Shown: positions 1 to 5,958, counted from the first letter of the stretch. The stretch: 6,870 bases of DNA from Candidatus Margulisiibacteriota bacterium (GCA_022709925.1 JAKLHX010000061.1:1-6870); one strand, 5' to 3'. Program-made: numbers and translations. The notes: generated by a model from the sequence alone, not told the origin.

Positions 1-399
1 AAACAGGTACGGGCAGGTTATAAGGAAAAAATTCCCTATCATGAGATCGCTTGCCCATGCCGACAAAAGGTCGGAAAGGCAGTCAAAAACATAGTAAACG
101 CCTTCGCCTTCTTTTGTCGCTATTTCGTGGACTTGTTTTGAGAAGGATTCAAAGCCGCTTTCGGCATCGAGCACATAGATCGTTATGTTTGACAGGTCAT
201 CGAGTATGGGCGTATGCGAGGTAAACCTAAGATAAACGACGCGGCGGCCTTCCTTCAGGGCATTTTCCACGAAATTCTTGGCAAGGTACCTGTAAGATGC
301 AAGGTCGTCCACCTGCCATACGACGTTATCCCCGATGCGCAGCCTGTTGACCACGTCATCAAGGCCCTTGATCCCAGTGCTGGCCTCAAGAAGGTTCAT
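1..399 (-). CDS. N-terminal part of a KaiC-like domain protein, probably a PEP-synthase/PEP-utilising enzyme relative (partial)
   Basis: An open minus-strand frame starts with ATG at 399-397 and runs 133 codons without a stop to the window edge, so the 3' part is missing. The protein begins MNLLEASTGIKGLDDVV and continues with RIGDNVVWQVDDL (about residues 22-34), an RRVVYLRF strand (52-59), YVFDCLSDL (about 103-111) and NFFLITCPYLF at the edge. This order matches, from memory, the RecA/KaiC-like N-terminal domain found in front of PEP/pyruvate-binding domains in large PEP-synthase-like proteins. The TGI-GLD opening is KaiC-like, but the place where KaiC has its Walker A loop reads RIGDNVVWQV, so this domain probably does not bind ATP in the usual way. 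There is no Shine-Dalgarno sequence before the ATG, and an extended -10 box lies six bases upstream, so the mRNA may be leaderless. It is divergent from the activator gene, 97 bp apart. The enzymatic role is inferred, because the catalytic part is outside the window. Confidence 0.65.
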   Translation of the reverse strand, partial: MNLLEASTGIKGLDDVVNRLRIGDNVVWQVDDLASYRYLAKNFVENALKEGRRVVYLRFTSHTPILDDLSNITIYVLDAESGFESFSKQVHEIATKEGEGVYYVFDCLSDLLSAWASDLMIGNFFLITCPYLF

Positions 400-405
400 G
401 GCGAT

Positions 406-414
406 ATTATAACA
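406..414 (-). promoter_or_regulatory. Extended -10 promoter of the minus-strand KaiC-like gene, predicted leaderless
   Basis: On the minus strand TGT (414-412) is followed at once by a perfect TATAAT (411-406), an extended -10 element. Only six bases separate it from the ATG at 399, which places the expected transcription start on or next to the A of the start codon. No convincing -35 hexamer is seen at 16-18 bp, as is usual for extended -10 promoters. The region where a -35 would lie holds the TACA-N4-TGTA element at 427-438, so a protein bound there would block this promoter. Confidence 0.55.
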
Positions 415-426
415 TACGGGTAAAGA

Positions 427-440
427 TACAAAATTGTAGG
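427..440. promoter_or_regulatory. Operator-like element (TACA-AAAT-TGTAGG) in the divergent promoter region
   Basis: The core ACA (428-430), four bases, TGT (435-437) has the same ACA-N4-TGT geometry as the palindromes before the two nitrogen operons. The right half TGTAGG (435-440) is identical to the half-site in the 4601-4630 palindrome; the left half matches only in TACA. It lies centred about 51 bp upstream of the predicted start of the activator mRNA and over the -35 zone of the minus-strand gene. It is therefore well placed for autoregulation and for repression of the divergent gene. It is the weakest member of the set and could be chance. Confidence 0.45.
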
Positions 441-448
441 AAAGCGCA

Positions 449-477
449 TTGAAACTTACATAAATAGGGTATAAAAT
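449..477 (+). promoter_or_regulatory. Sigma-70-type promoter of the activator gene
   Basis: TTGAAA at 449-454 and TAAAAT at 472-477 are separated by 17 bp; they match the consensus at 4 of 6 and 5 of 6 positions. The predicted start near 484 gives a leader of about 13 bases. No GG-N10-GC sigma-54 motif is present in this interval, so the activator itself appears to be transcribed by the housekeeping polymerase. Confidence 0.55.
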
Positions 478-496
478 ATATACGAGACGAAATAAT

Positions 497-2047
497 ATGA
501 TAGAGAAAAACATTCTCCTGAAAAGAAAAGTAAAAGAACTCACCGCTCTCTATGAGATAAGCCAAACGCTCAGCATGTCGCTGGATATTGAGAAGTCCAT
601 TTATGGCGTCCTGGAAAAGCTTGATGACCTGCTCGGCATGAAAAGGTGCACTATAACGCTTTTAAACCCGAGGACGGGAGAGCTGTTGATCGAAGCCGCT
701 TATGGCCTTACGGAAGCCGAGAAAAAACGCGGTAAATATAAGATAGGCGAGGGCATAACCGGCCGGGTCGTACAGACGGGGAGATCCGCAGTGGTCCCAA
801 AGATAGGGGAAGACCCTTTGTTCCTGAACAAGACCAGGTCCAGGAAAGACCTTGATAAAAAAGATATCTCGTTCATATGCGTTCCCATAAAGATCGGCAA
901 AGAGATCATCGGGGCTTTGTCGGCGGACAAGGTTTTTGACCCCCAGATCCCTCTGGAGGAGGATGTCAGGTTCCTTTCTATTGCCGCTTCCATAATAGGG
1001 CAATCAGTAAAGATGCAGCAGCTTATACAGGCTGAAAAAGACAAGCTGATAGAGGAGAACAAGACGCTCAGGCAGGAGCTCACGGAAAAATATAGTTTTA
1101 AGAATATAGTAGGAAAAAGCAACAGGATGAAAGAGGTCTATGAGATGATCGCCAGGGTGGCAAAGAGCGATGCCACCGTGCTTGTGAGGGGCGAGTCCGG
1201 TACCGGGAAAGAACTTGTTGCGCACGCCATACACTATAACAGCCTGAGGACGAAGAGACCGTTCGTAAAGGTCAATATGGCGGCCCTTCCGGAGAACCTG
1301 GTCGAATCGGAGCTTTTCGGGTATGAAAGAGGGGCTTTTACGGGGGCTTTTGACAGGAAGATCGGCAGGTTCGAGATGGCCGAAGGCGGCACATTGTTCC
1401 TTGATGAGATAGGAGATCTTACTCCCGCGACACAGGTAAAGCTTCTCCGCGTGATACAGGAGAGGGAATTCGAGAGGCTCGGCGGCATTGAGACCATAAA
1501 GTGTAACGTAAGGCTTATTGCCGCTACCAGTACGAACCTTGAAGAGTCCGTTAAAAAAGGGAGATTCAGGGAAGATCTTTATTACAGGCTTAACGTTTTC
1601 CCGATATATCTGCCGCCGCTCAGGGAGAGGAAAGACGATATACTTCTTATCGCCGAACATTTTCTGGCAAAATATTCTTCCGCCAACCATAAGACCATAA
1701 AAAGGATATCTACGCCTGCGATCGATGCTTTTATGAGCTATCACTGGCCGGGGAACGTGAGAGAGCTTGAAAATACCATAGAGAGAGCGGTCCTTATGTG
1801 TGAGGGCGAGGTTATTTTTGCGCATAATCTGCCGCCGACGCTCCAGACGCCGCAGACATCCAAGACACAGATAGGTGATTCTCTGGAGGCTCTGGTAGGG
1901 AATTTTGAGAAAGACCTCATTGTGGACGCTCTAAAGAGCACGAAAGGCAATAAATCAAGATCAGCGACCATGCTAAAGACCACCGAAAGGGTCCTCGGCT
2001 ACAAGGCCGAAAAATACGGGATAGACTTCAAAAAATTCAGGCCATAG
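497..2047 (+). CDS. NifA-like sigma-54-dependent activator (GAF, AAA+, Fis-type HTH)
   Basis: A 516-residue bacterial enhancer-binding protein that would open sigma-54 promoters using ATP. A GAF sensor domain covers about residues 30-172, followed by a charged coiled-coil linker (about 173-200). The AAA+ domain covers about 204-440: Walker A GESGTGKE at 232-239, the sigma-54-contacting GAFTGA loop at 279-284, Walker B GTLFLDE at 298-304, sensor region RLIAATS at 339-345, arginine-finger region GRFREDLYYR at 355-364 and WPGNVREL at 417-424. A Fis-type helix-turn-helix (about 482-511) ends with the GYKAEKYGID pattern typical of NifA-like proteins. There is no receiver domain, so it is not NtrC. 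The four cysteines (51, 128, 336, 435) do not form the clustered motif of oxygen-sensitive rhizobial NifA. All motifs needed for activity are intact. The start at 497 has only a weak ribosome site (ACGAG, 482-486), but the GAF alignment needs this N-terminus. It lies directly upstream of two sigma-54 operons for ammonium uptake and assimilation, its likely targets. The GAF ligand is unknown; in some NifA proteins GAF binds 2-oxoglutarate. Confidence 0.9.
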   Translation: MIEKNILLKRKVKELTALYEISQTLSMSLDIEKSIYGVLEKLDDLLGMKRCTITLLNPRTGELLIEAAYGLTEAEKKRGKYKIGEGITGRVVQTGRSAVVPKIGEDPLFLNKTRSRKDLDKKDISFICVPIKIGKEIIGALSADKVFDPQIPLEEDVRFLSIAASIIGQSVKMQQLIQAEKDKLIEENKTLRQELTEKYSFKNIVGKSNRMKEVYEMIARVAKSDATVLVRGESGTGKELVAHAIHYNSLRTKRPFVKVNMAALPENLVESELFGYERGAFTGAFDRKIGRFEMAEGGTLFLDEIGDLTPATQVKLLRVIQEREFERLGGIETIKCNVRLIAATSTNLEESVKKGRFREDLYYRLNVFPIYLPPLRERKDDILLIAEHFLAKYSSANHKTIKRISTPAIDAFMSYHWPGNVRELENTIERAVLMCEGEVIFAHNLPPTLQTPQTSKTQIGDSLEALVGNFEKDLIVDALKSTKGNKSRSATMLKTTERVLGYKAEKYGIDFKKFRP

Positions 2048-2075
2048 ATATTAGTTACATTTTTGTAACTAATAT
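2048..2075. promoter_or_regulatory. Perfect palindrome, probable enhancer site of operon 1
   Basis: Arm ATATTAGTTACA (2048-2059), a TTTT spacer, then the exact reverse complement of the arm (2064-2075): 12-bp arms with no mismatch. The core is ACA-TTTT-TGT, the same as in the palindromes before amt-2. The centre (2061.5) lies about 106 bp upstream of the predicted sigma-54 start at about 2168, a typical enhancer distance. It starts on the base after the activator stop codon. Confidence 0.7.
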
Positions 2076-2080
2076 TTTTT
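2048..2080 (+). terminator. Possible intrinsic terminator of the activator gene (overlaps the palindrome)
   Basis: The 12-bp inverted repeat would form a hairpin with a four-base loop in the mRNA and is followed by a run of six T (2075-2080). This has the form of an intrinsic terminator right after the stop codon. The stem is AT-rich (two G-C pairs), so it would be weak. Because the core recurs upstream of other promoters, a binding site is the better primary reading, with termination as a second use. Confidence 0.4.
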
Positions 2081-2089
2081 AATCCTACA
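2081..2089. promoter_or_regulatory. Operator half-site AATCCTACA
   Basis: AATCCTACA is identical to one arm of the 4601-4630 palindrome. After the N4 spacer the second half is degenerate (CGT instead of TGT at 2094-2096). The would-be centre is about 30 bp, close to three helical turns, from the centre of the 2048-2075 palindrome, as expected for two dimers on the same DNA face. It lies about 76 bp upstream of the predicted start. Confidence 0.5.
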
Positions 2090-2140
2090 AAACCGTTCCG
2101 TTATTATCTCTTTTTTCCTTCAAATGCCGTTCTGTCCGTT

Positions 2141-2157
2141 TTGGCATATAAATTGCT
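2141..2157 (+). promoter_or_regulatory. Sigma-54 promoter of operon 1
   Basis: TTGGCATATAAATTGCT contains GG (2143-2144), exactly ten bases, then GC (2155-2156), and otherwise fits the TTGGCAC-N5-TTGCT consensus closely. Transcription should start near 2168, giving a leader of about 39 bases before the outer-membrane protein gene. No competing sigma-70 promoter stands out, so expression should depend on an enhancer-binding protein. Confidence 0.85.
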
Positions 2158-2206
2158 GTTGATAGGGCAAGAGTGTCCGGCTCTAAAAAACGAAAGGAGA
2201 TAATGT

Positions 2207-2890
2207 ATGGACCATAAAAAGCTGCTTTTGGCGATCGCGATAGTTCTTGCCGCGGAAGGAGGGGCCATGGCCACCCCTTCGACACAGATATGGAATCCGT
2301 CTACCGATATCCAGCCTGCGGGAGTGTGGCATCTGGGTATAGATAACTATTTCACTTCTCAGGGGCCTGCGGACGGAGGATATGCGTTCCCGACGGATAC
2401 CGGTTTGACTTATGGCCTTCTTCCTGGTCTTGAAGTGGGGGCCGATGTGTTCCTGCCGCAATCCAGTCCTTTTGTGTTCAATGCCAAATACGGGATCTCC
2501 GAGAGCGGGAATTTACCGGCTTTCGCGGTCGGAGGTTTTGGGTTCGGGACTGAAAAAGGCGTTACTGACCAGAACGTCATTTATGCCGTTGCCGCTAAGA
2601 CATTCCCTGTCGGCAGATTGACCGCCGGTTATTTTTCAGGGAATTCCTCTGTTCTGAAGGACCCGTCAGGGAACCCCGATAACAGCGGCGTTATTTTGAC
2701 ATGGGACAAATACCTTACGGATAAGGTATGGGCCTGCGTGGATTATGCAAGTTCTAATTCCGCATTGGGGGCATTGTTCTACGGATTGTCTTATTCCTTT
2801 GCTCCGAACACATCGGTCATCCTCGGATACGGTACTTATAATAACGGGGCAAAACCGACGATCACGACTCAAGTCGATATAAATATATAA
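2207..2890 (+). CDS. Outer-membrane beta-barrel-like protein, first gene of the ammonium operon
   Basis: A 227-residue exported protein. Residues 1-22 form a clear signal peptide: MDHKK, a hydrophobic stretch LLLAIAIVLAA, and a cleavage site AMA before T23. The mature part has alternating hydrophobic/polar strands rich in Gly, Tyr, Phe and Asn, for example FAVGGFGFGTE, RLTAGYFSGNS, FYGLSYSFAPN and SVILGYGTY, which suggests a small beta-barrel in the outer membrane. I do not recognise a named family with certainty; small putative porins are known next to amt/glnK genes in other bacteria, and this may be an analogue. The start at 2207 follows AAAGGAGA (2193-2200); an ATG at 2203 hits a stop after four codons. 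It sits 17 bp ahead of amt-1 and 39 bases after the predicted sigma-54 start, so it is co-transcribed with ammonium uptake and may help ammonium or small nitrogen compounds cross the outer membrane. That role is inferred from context only. Confidence 0.7.
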   Translation: MDHKKLLLAIAIVLAAEGGAMATPSTQIWNPSTDIQPAGVWHLGIDNYFTSQGPADGGYAFPTDTGLTYGLLPGLEVGADVFLPQSSPFVFNAKYGISESGNLPAFAVGGFGFGTEKGVTDQNVIYAVAAKTFPVGRLTAGYFSGNSSVLKDPSGNPDNSGVILTWDKYLTDKVWACVDYASSNSALGALFYGLSYSFAPNTSVILGYGTYNNGAKPTITTQVDINI

Positions 2891-2907
2891 GAAAGGGGGA
2901 GCTTTAT

Positions 2908-4206
2908 ATGGATATGAAGATTGTTGCTGACACCATGTGGGTGTTGATAACGGCCATGCTGGTATTCTTTATGAACCTCGGGTTTGCTACCGTTGAAACC
3001 GGATTTACCAGGGCCAAGAATGCCGTTAACATACTTTCCAAGAATTTTATTGTGTTCGCAGTCTCTTCCTTGGCGTTCTTTGTTTTTGGATGGGGGCTGA
3101 TGTTCGGTAATGGCAACCCTCTGGTAGGGCTTCAGGGGCTTTTTATGCTTTCCGGAGCTGATAACAGCCCGGCTGCCGGAGCCGCATACCAAGGGGCTTA
3201 CTCCGCAATATCATGGGCTACGGTCCCGCTTTTGGCGAAGTTCTTTTTTCAGCTTGTGTTTGCCGGTACGGCCGCGACCATAGTTTCAGGGGCGGTGGCA
3301 GAAAGGATAAAATACAGTTCGTTCATAGTTTTCTCGTTCCTTATGGTCGGGATCATATATCCTATAGTAGGTCACTGGATATGGGGCGGAGGCTGGCTTG
3401 CTACCTCTGGTTTTTGGGATTTTGCGGGTTCAACGGTAGTCCATTCAGTCGGTGGATGGGCGGCCCTTGCAGGAGCACTTGTACTTGGCTCTAGGATCGG
3501 AAAGTTCAAAGAGGACGGATCTCCGAATGCTATCCCCGGACATAACATGGGGTTGGCTACCATAGGTGCTTTTGTCCTTTGGCTTGGATGGTTCGGGTTT
3601 AACCCAGGGTCTACTATGGCTGCGGATGTCAATGCCATCTCAAGGATCGTTATCACAACAAATATGGCTGCTGCCGCAGGGATCCTCACTTCCACCATAA
3701 TGTCTTGGCTTATAAGCAGGAAGCCCGATCTCGGCATGACTATAAACGGATGCCTTGCCGGATTGGTCGCAGTGACGGCTCCTTGTGCTTATATATCCCC
3801 GTTGAGTTCCATCATAATAGGGGCTTTGGCTGGTATTTTTGTTGTTCTTGCGGTCATGATGTTCGACCGTATTAGAATAGACGACCCTGTCGGAGCTCTC
3901 TCTGTGCACCTTGTGAACGGGGTTTTTGGGACTCTTGCCGTTGGTTTGTTCGCTCAGGACATGTTCATGCCCGGGACCACCGGCAACGGACTTTTCTTCG
4001 GCGGAGGCACAAAACTTTTGCTGTCCCAGTTGACCGGGGTTGTTACGGTCGGGGGCTTCACTTTCTTCATGGCTCTGGGGATATGGCTTGCCATTAAGGC
4101 TGTGATGGGCCTTAGGGTGTCCAGGGACGAAGAAATAAAGGGATTGGATATCGGAGAACATGGTATGGAAGCGTATTCGGGCTTCCAGATATTCACCGCC
4201 CAATAA
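2908..4206 (+). CDS. amt: Ammonium transporter Amt-1
   Basis: A 432-residue Amt/Rh-family inner-membrane channel with about eleven hydrophobic segments, a normal length for the family. Key residues are present: D171 in the WDFAGSTVVH block, pore histidines H179 and H334 (VHLVNGVFG), the phenylalanine pair F114/F118 at the probable outer gate, AERI at 131-134, and the WLGWFGFNPGS block at 225-235. The cytoplasmic tail keeps the PII-binding pattern GLDIGEHGMEAYSG (412-425). It would pass ammonium into the cell and be closed by a PII trimer. No cleavable signal peptide is seen. The start at 2908 is seven bases after GGGGGA (2895-2900); the alternative ATG at 2914 is less well spaced. The sequence (ETGFTRAKNAVNILSKNF near the N-terminus) resembles the Amt-1 type of cyanobacteria and differs clearly from Amt-2 in this window. 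The glnK-1 gene follows after 26 bp, the classical pairing. Confidence 0.95.
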   Translation: MDMKIVADTMWVLITAMLVFFMNLGFATVETGFTRAKNAVNILSKNFIVFAVSSLAFFVFGWGLMFGNGNPLVGLQGLFMLSGADNSPAAGAAYQGAYSAISWATVPLLAKFFFQLVFAGTAATIVSGAVAERIKYSSFIVFSFLMVGIIYPIVGHWIWGGGWLATSGFWDFAGSTVVHSVGGWAALAGALVLGSRIGKFKEDGSPNAIPGHNMGLATIGAFVLWLGWFGFNPGSTMAADVNAISRIVITTNMAAAAGILTSTIMSWLISRKPDLGMTINGCLAGLVAVTAPCAYISPLSSIIIGALAGIFVVLAVMMFDRIRIDDPVGALSVHLVNGVFGTLAVGLFAQDMFMPGTTGNGLFFGGGTKLLLSQLTGVVTVGGFTFFMALGIWLAIKAVMGLRVSRDEEIKGLDIGEHGMEAYSGFQIFTAQ

Positions 4207-4232
4207 ATACGGGAAAAAGGAGGGATGGATCA

Positions 4233-4574
4233 ATGAAACTTATAATTGCTTTCATACAACCGGAAAAGCTGCCGGACGTTAAGAAAGAGCTGTTTGATCT
4301 GGAAATATTCAAGATGTCGGTAACAAACTCCCTTGGATGCGGGCAACAAAAAGGGTACAGCGAGTCTTACAGGGGCGTTCTGCATGAAGTCAATCTCCTC
4401 AAGAAGGTCAGGTTGGATATTGCCGTGAACGACAATTTTGTCAAGCCGACAATAAAAGCTATTGTAAAAGGTGCGCGTACCGGTAACATAGGGGACGGCA
4501 AGATATTTGTTCTGCCTCTTGAAGAATGCATACGGATAAGGACCGGGGAATCCGGCAGCAGCGCCATAGGGTAA
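4233..4574 (+). CDS. glnK: PII nitrogen regulatory protein GlnK-1
   Basis: A 113-residue PII protein, the usual length. PII trimers read ATP/ADP and 2-oxoglutarate and plug Amt channels with the T-loop. Visible features are the N-terminal strand MKLIIAFIQP, T-loop about 36-55, Q39 and K58 (2-oxoglutarate/ATP contacts in the family), the B-loop TGNIGDGKIFV at 83-93 and the RIRTGE segment at 101-106. It is odd at two places. Residue 51, the tyrosine that is uridylylated in E. coli PII proteins, is histidine here (Y46 is kept). Residue 38, usually Arg, is Gln (GCGQQKG). It is therefore unlikely to be regulated by uridylylation at the classical site and probably responds to effectors only. A strong AAGGAGGG (4217-4224) precedes the ATG. 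It is the last gene of operon 1, and its stop codon overlaps the first operator of operon 2. Confidence 0.93.
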   Translation: MKLIIAFIQPEKLPDVKKELFDLEIFKMSVTNSLGCGQQKGYSESYRGVLHEVNLLKKVRLDIAVNDNFVKPTIKAIVKGARTGNIGDGKIFVLPLEECIRIRTGESGSSAIG

Positions 4575-4594
4575 ACCTACATTTGTGTAGATTT
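4573..4594. promoter_or_regulatory. Imperfect palindrome, distal enhancer site of operon 2
   Basis: Arms AAACCTACA (4573-4581) and TGTAGATTT (4586-4594) around TTTG match at eight of nine positions. The core ACA-N4-TGT is the same as in the other operators. It overlaps the last two bases of the glnK-1 stop codon. The centre is about 119 bp upstream of the predicted start near 4703 and 32 bp (three helical turns) from the proximal palindrome. Confidence 0.6.
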
Positions 4595-4600
4595 ATCGGC

Positions 4601-4630
4601 CGCTAATCCTACATTTATGTAGGATTAGCG
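4601..4630. promoter_or_regulatory. Perfect 13-bp-arm palindrome, proximal enhancer site of operon 2
   Basis: Arm CGCTAATCCTACA (4601-4613), a TTTA spacer, and the exact reverse complement at 4618-4630. It is the best member of the operator family and shares AATCCTACA with the half-site at 2081-2089. The centre is about 87 bp upstream of the predicted sigma-54 start. It could also fold as a hairpin after glnK-1, but only a broken T-tract follows (TGTTGTTTT, 4631-4639), so a protein-binding site is favoured over a terminator. Confidence 0.7.
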
Positions 4631-4675
4631 TGTTGTTTTAGACGGTAAATGGCTGGATTTAACCAAAAATCATAT

Positions 4676-4692
4676 TTGGCTGGAAAATTGCT
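4676..4692 (+). promoter_or_regulatory. Sigma-54 promoter of operon 2
   Basis: TTGGCTGGAAAATTGCT has GG (4678-4679), exactly ten bases and GC (4690-4691), and shares TTGGC and ATTGCT with the promoter of operon 1. The predicted start is near 4703, leaving a leader of about 22 bases that contains the GGAGGT ribosome site of amt-2. Confidence 0.85.
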
Positions 4693-4724
4693 ACTTAACA
4701 GGGCATAACCGGAGGTGTATATAA

Positions 4725-5945
4725 ATGATTAATACAGGAGATACCGCTTGGATCCTTATATCGACCGCTTTGGTCATATTAATGACCCCTGCTTTGGCTT
4801 TCTTTTACGGAGGCATGGTCAGGAAAAAGAACATACTTTCGACATTGATGCTTTCATTGGCGATACTGGCGATGATATCCGTACAGTGGGTTCTTTACGG
4901 GTACACCTTGTCGTTCGGTCCCGATAGAGGAGGCCTTATAGGAGGCCTTGATTGGCTCGGGCTCATAGGAGTAGGCCAGGACCCTAACGCCGGGTATGCG
5001 GCCACGATACCTCATCTTGCTTTTATGATGTTCCAGATGGCGTTCGCCATAATAACCCCGGCTCTAATAACCGGAGCCTTTGTGGAAAGGATAAATTTTT
5101 CCGGCTTCCTGGTTTTCATCCTTTTTTGGTCTACTTTCATATATGCCCCTGTCTGCCATTGGGTCTGGGGGATAGGCGGATGGCTCAGGGCTATGGGTGC
5201 TCTTGATTTTGCCGGAGGTACTGTTGTCCACATAACAGCAGGTGTTTCTGCCATTGCTGTTGCTATGGTGATAGGGAAGAGAAAAGGTTATAGGAAAGTT
5301 CCAATGGAACCTTCCAATATACCCTTTACGGTGCTCGGTGCATTCCTGCTGTGGTTCGGATGGTTCGGTTTTAACGGCGGATCCGCTCTTACTTCCGGCG
5401 GCCTTGCGACAAGCGCTTTTGTGGTCACGAATACCGCTGCTGCAGCCGCAGCCCTTACCTGGATGCTGGTCAGCTGGATACACAAACGCCCGAGTGTCCT
5501 GGGGCTTTCTACGGGAGCAGTGGTCGGGTTGGTCGCGATAACGCCGGCTTCCGGATTTGTAAGCCCTCTTTCAGCATTAGCAATAGGTTGTATAGCCGCT
5601 CTCATATCATATTATGCGATATTGATAAGGATGCGGACGAACCTTGACGATTCTCTCGATGTTTTTGCCTGTCATGGTATGGGGGGGATAACAGGGGCCC
5701 TGTGTACGGGCCTGTTCGCCGAAAAAGCCATAAACTCTGCCGGAGCTAACGGGTGGTTTTTCGGTAACCCGGGGCAGTTCTATATACAGCTTATAACAGT
5801 CCTTGTGGTGGCCATATTCTCTTTTCTTGTAAGCTTTGTACTGGCGAAGGTCATTGATGCGGTGTTCTCTCTGAGAGCGCGAAGTGAGGAAGAAGAGGTC
5901 GGTCTTGATATAAGCCAGCACGGCGAAACAGCATATTCTGCCTAA
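4725..5945 (+). CDS. amtB: Ammonium transporter Amt-2
   Basis: A 406-residue Amt-family channel with about eleven membrane segments. The motifs fit the family almost residue for residue: F103 and F107 (FQMAF) at the outer gate, W148 (HWVWG), D161 in ALDFAGGTVVH, pore histidines H169 and H317 (CHGMGGITGA), and WFGWFGFNGGS at 210-220. The tail (about 384-404) is acidic, then GLDISQHGETAYS, the usual PII-docking pattern. It opens MINTGDTAWILISTALVILMTPALAFFYGGMV, the canonical AmtB-type N-terminus without a long leader, unlike Amt-1. The start at 4725 lies eight bases after GGAGGT (4711-4716). It is the first gene of the second sigma-54 operon and is followed 13 bp later by its own glnK. Having two Amt proteins under one control suggests different affinity or rate, which the sequence does not reveal. 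Confidence 0.95.
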   Translation: MINTGDTAWILISTALVILMTPALAFFYGGMVRKKNILSTLMLSLAILAMISVQWVLYGYTLSFGPDRGGLIGGLDWLGLIGVGQDPNAGYAATIPHLAFMMFQMAFAIITPALITGAFVERINFSGFLVFILFWSTFIYAPVCHWVWGIGGWLRAMGALDFAGGTVVHITAGVSAIAVAMVIGKRKGYRKVPMEPSNIPFTVLGAFLLWFGWFGFNGGSALTSGGLATSAFVVTNTAAAAAALTWMLVSWIHKRPSVLGLSTGAVVGLVAITPASGFVSPLSALAIGCIAALISYYAILIRMRTNLDDSLDVFACHGMGGITGALCTGLFAEKAINSAGANGWFFGNPGQFYIQLITVLVVAIFSFLVSFVLAKVIDAVFSLRARSEEEEVGLDISQHGETAYSA

Positions 5946-5958
5946 GGAGGACAAAAAA

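Noticed and set aside
214..423. Plus-strand open frame of 69 codons
   Set aside because: It lies opposite the KaiC-like gene, whose minus-strand translation matches a protein family; this frame has no recognisable motif.
439..496. Sigma-54 promoter in front of the activator gene
   Set aside because: No GG followed by GC at ten bases is present; a TTGAAA-17-TAAAAT sigma-70 promoter fits better.
1004..1825. Long minus-strand open frame (273 codons) inside the activator gene
   Set aside because: It is antisense to the conserved AAA+ domain, has no family resemblance and no ribosome site; a shadow of codon bias.
4601..4639. Intrinsic terminator after glnK-1
   Set aside because: The stem is strong, but the following T-tract is broken by G residues and the sequence recurs as an operator, so I list it only as a binding site.
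2048..4724. Classical NifA upstream sites (TGT-N10-ACA) before the two sigma-54 promoters
   Set aside because: I checked each TGT in the stretches 2048-2145 and 4575-4675 that I could find; none has ACA ten bases later. The repeated motif is ACA-N4-TGT instead.
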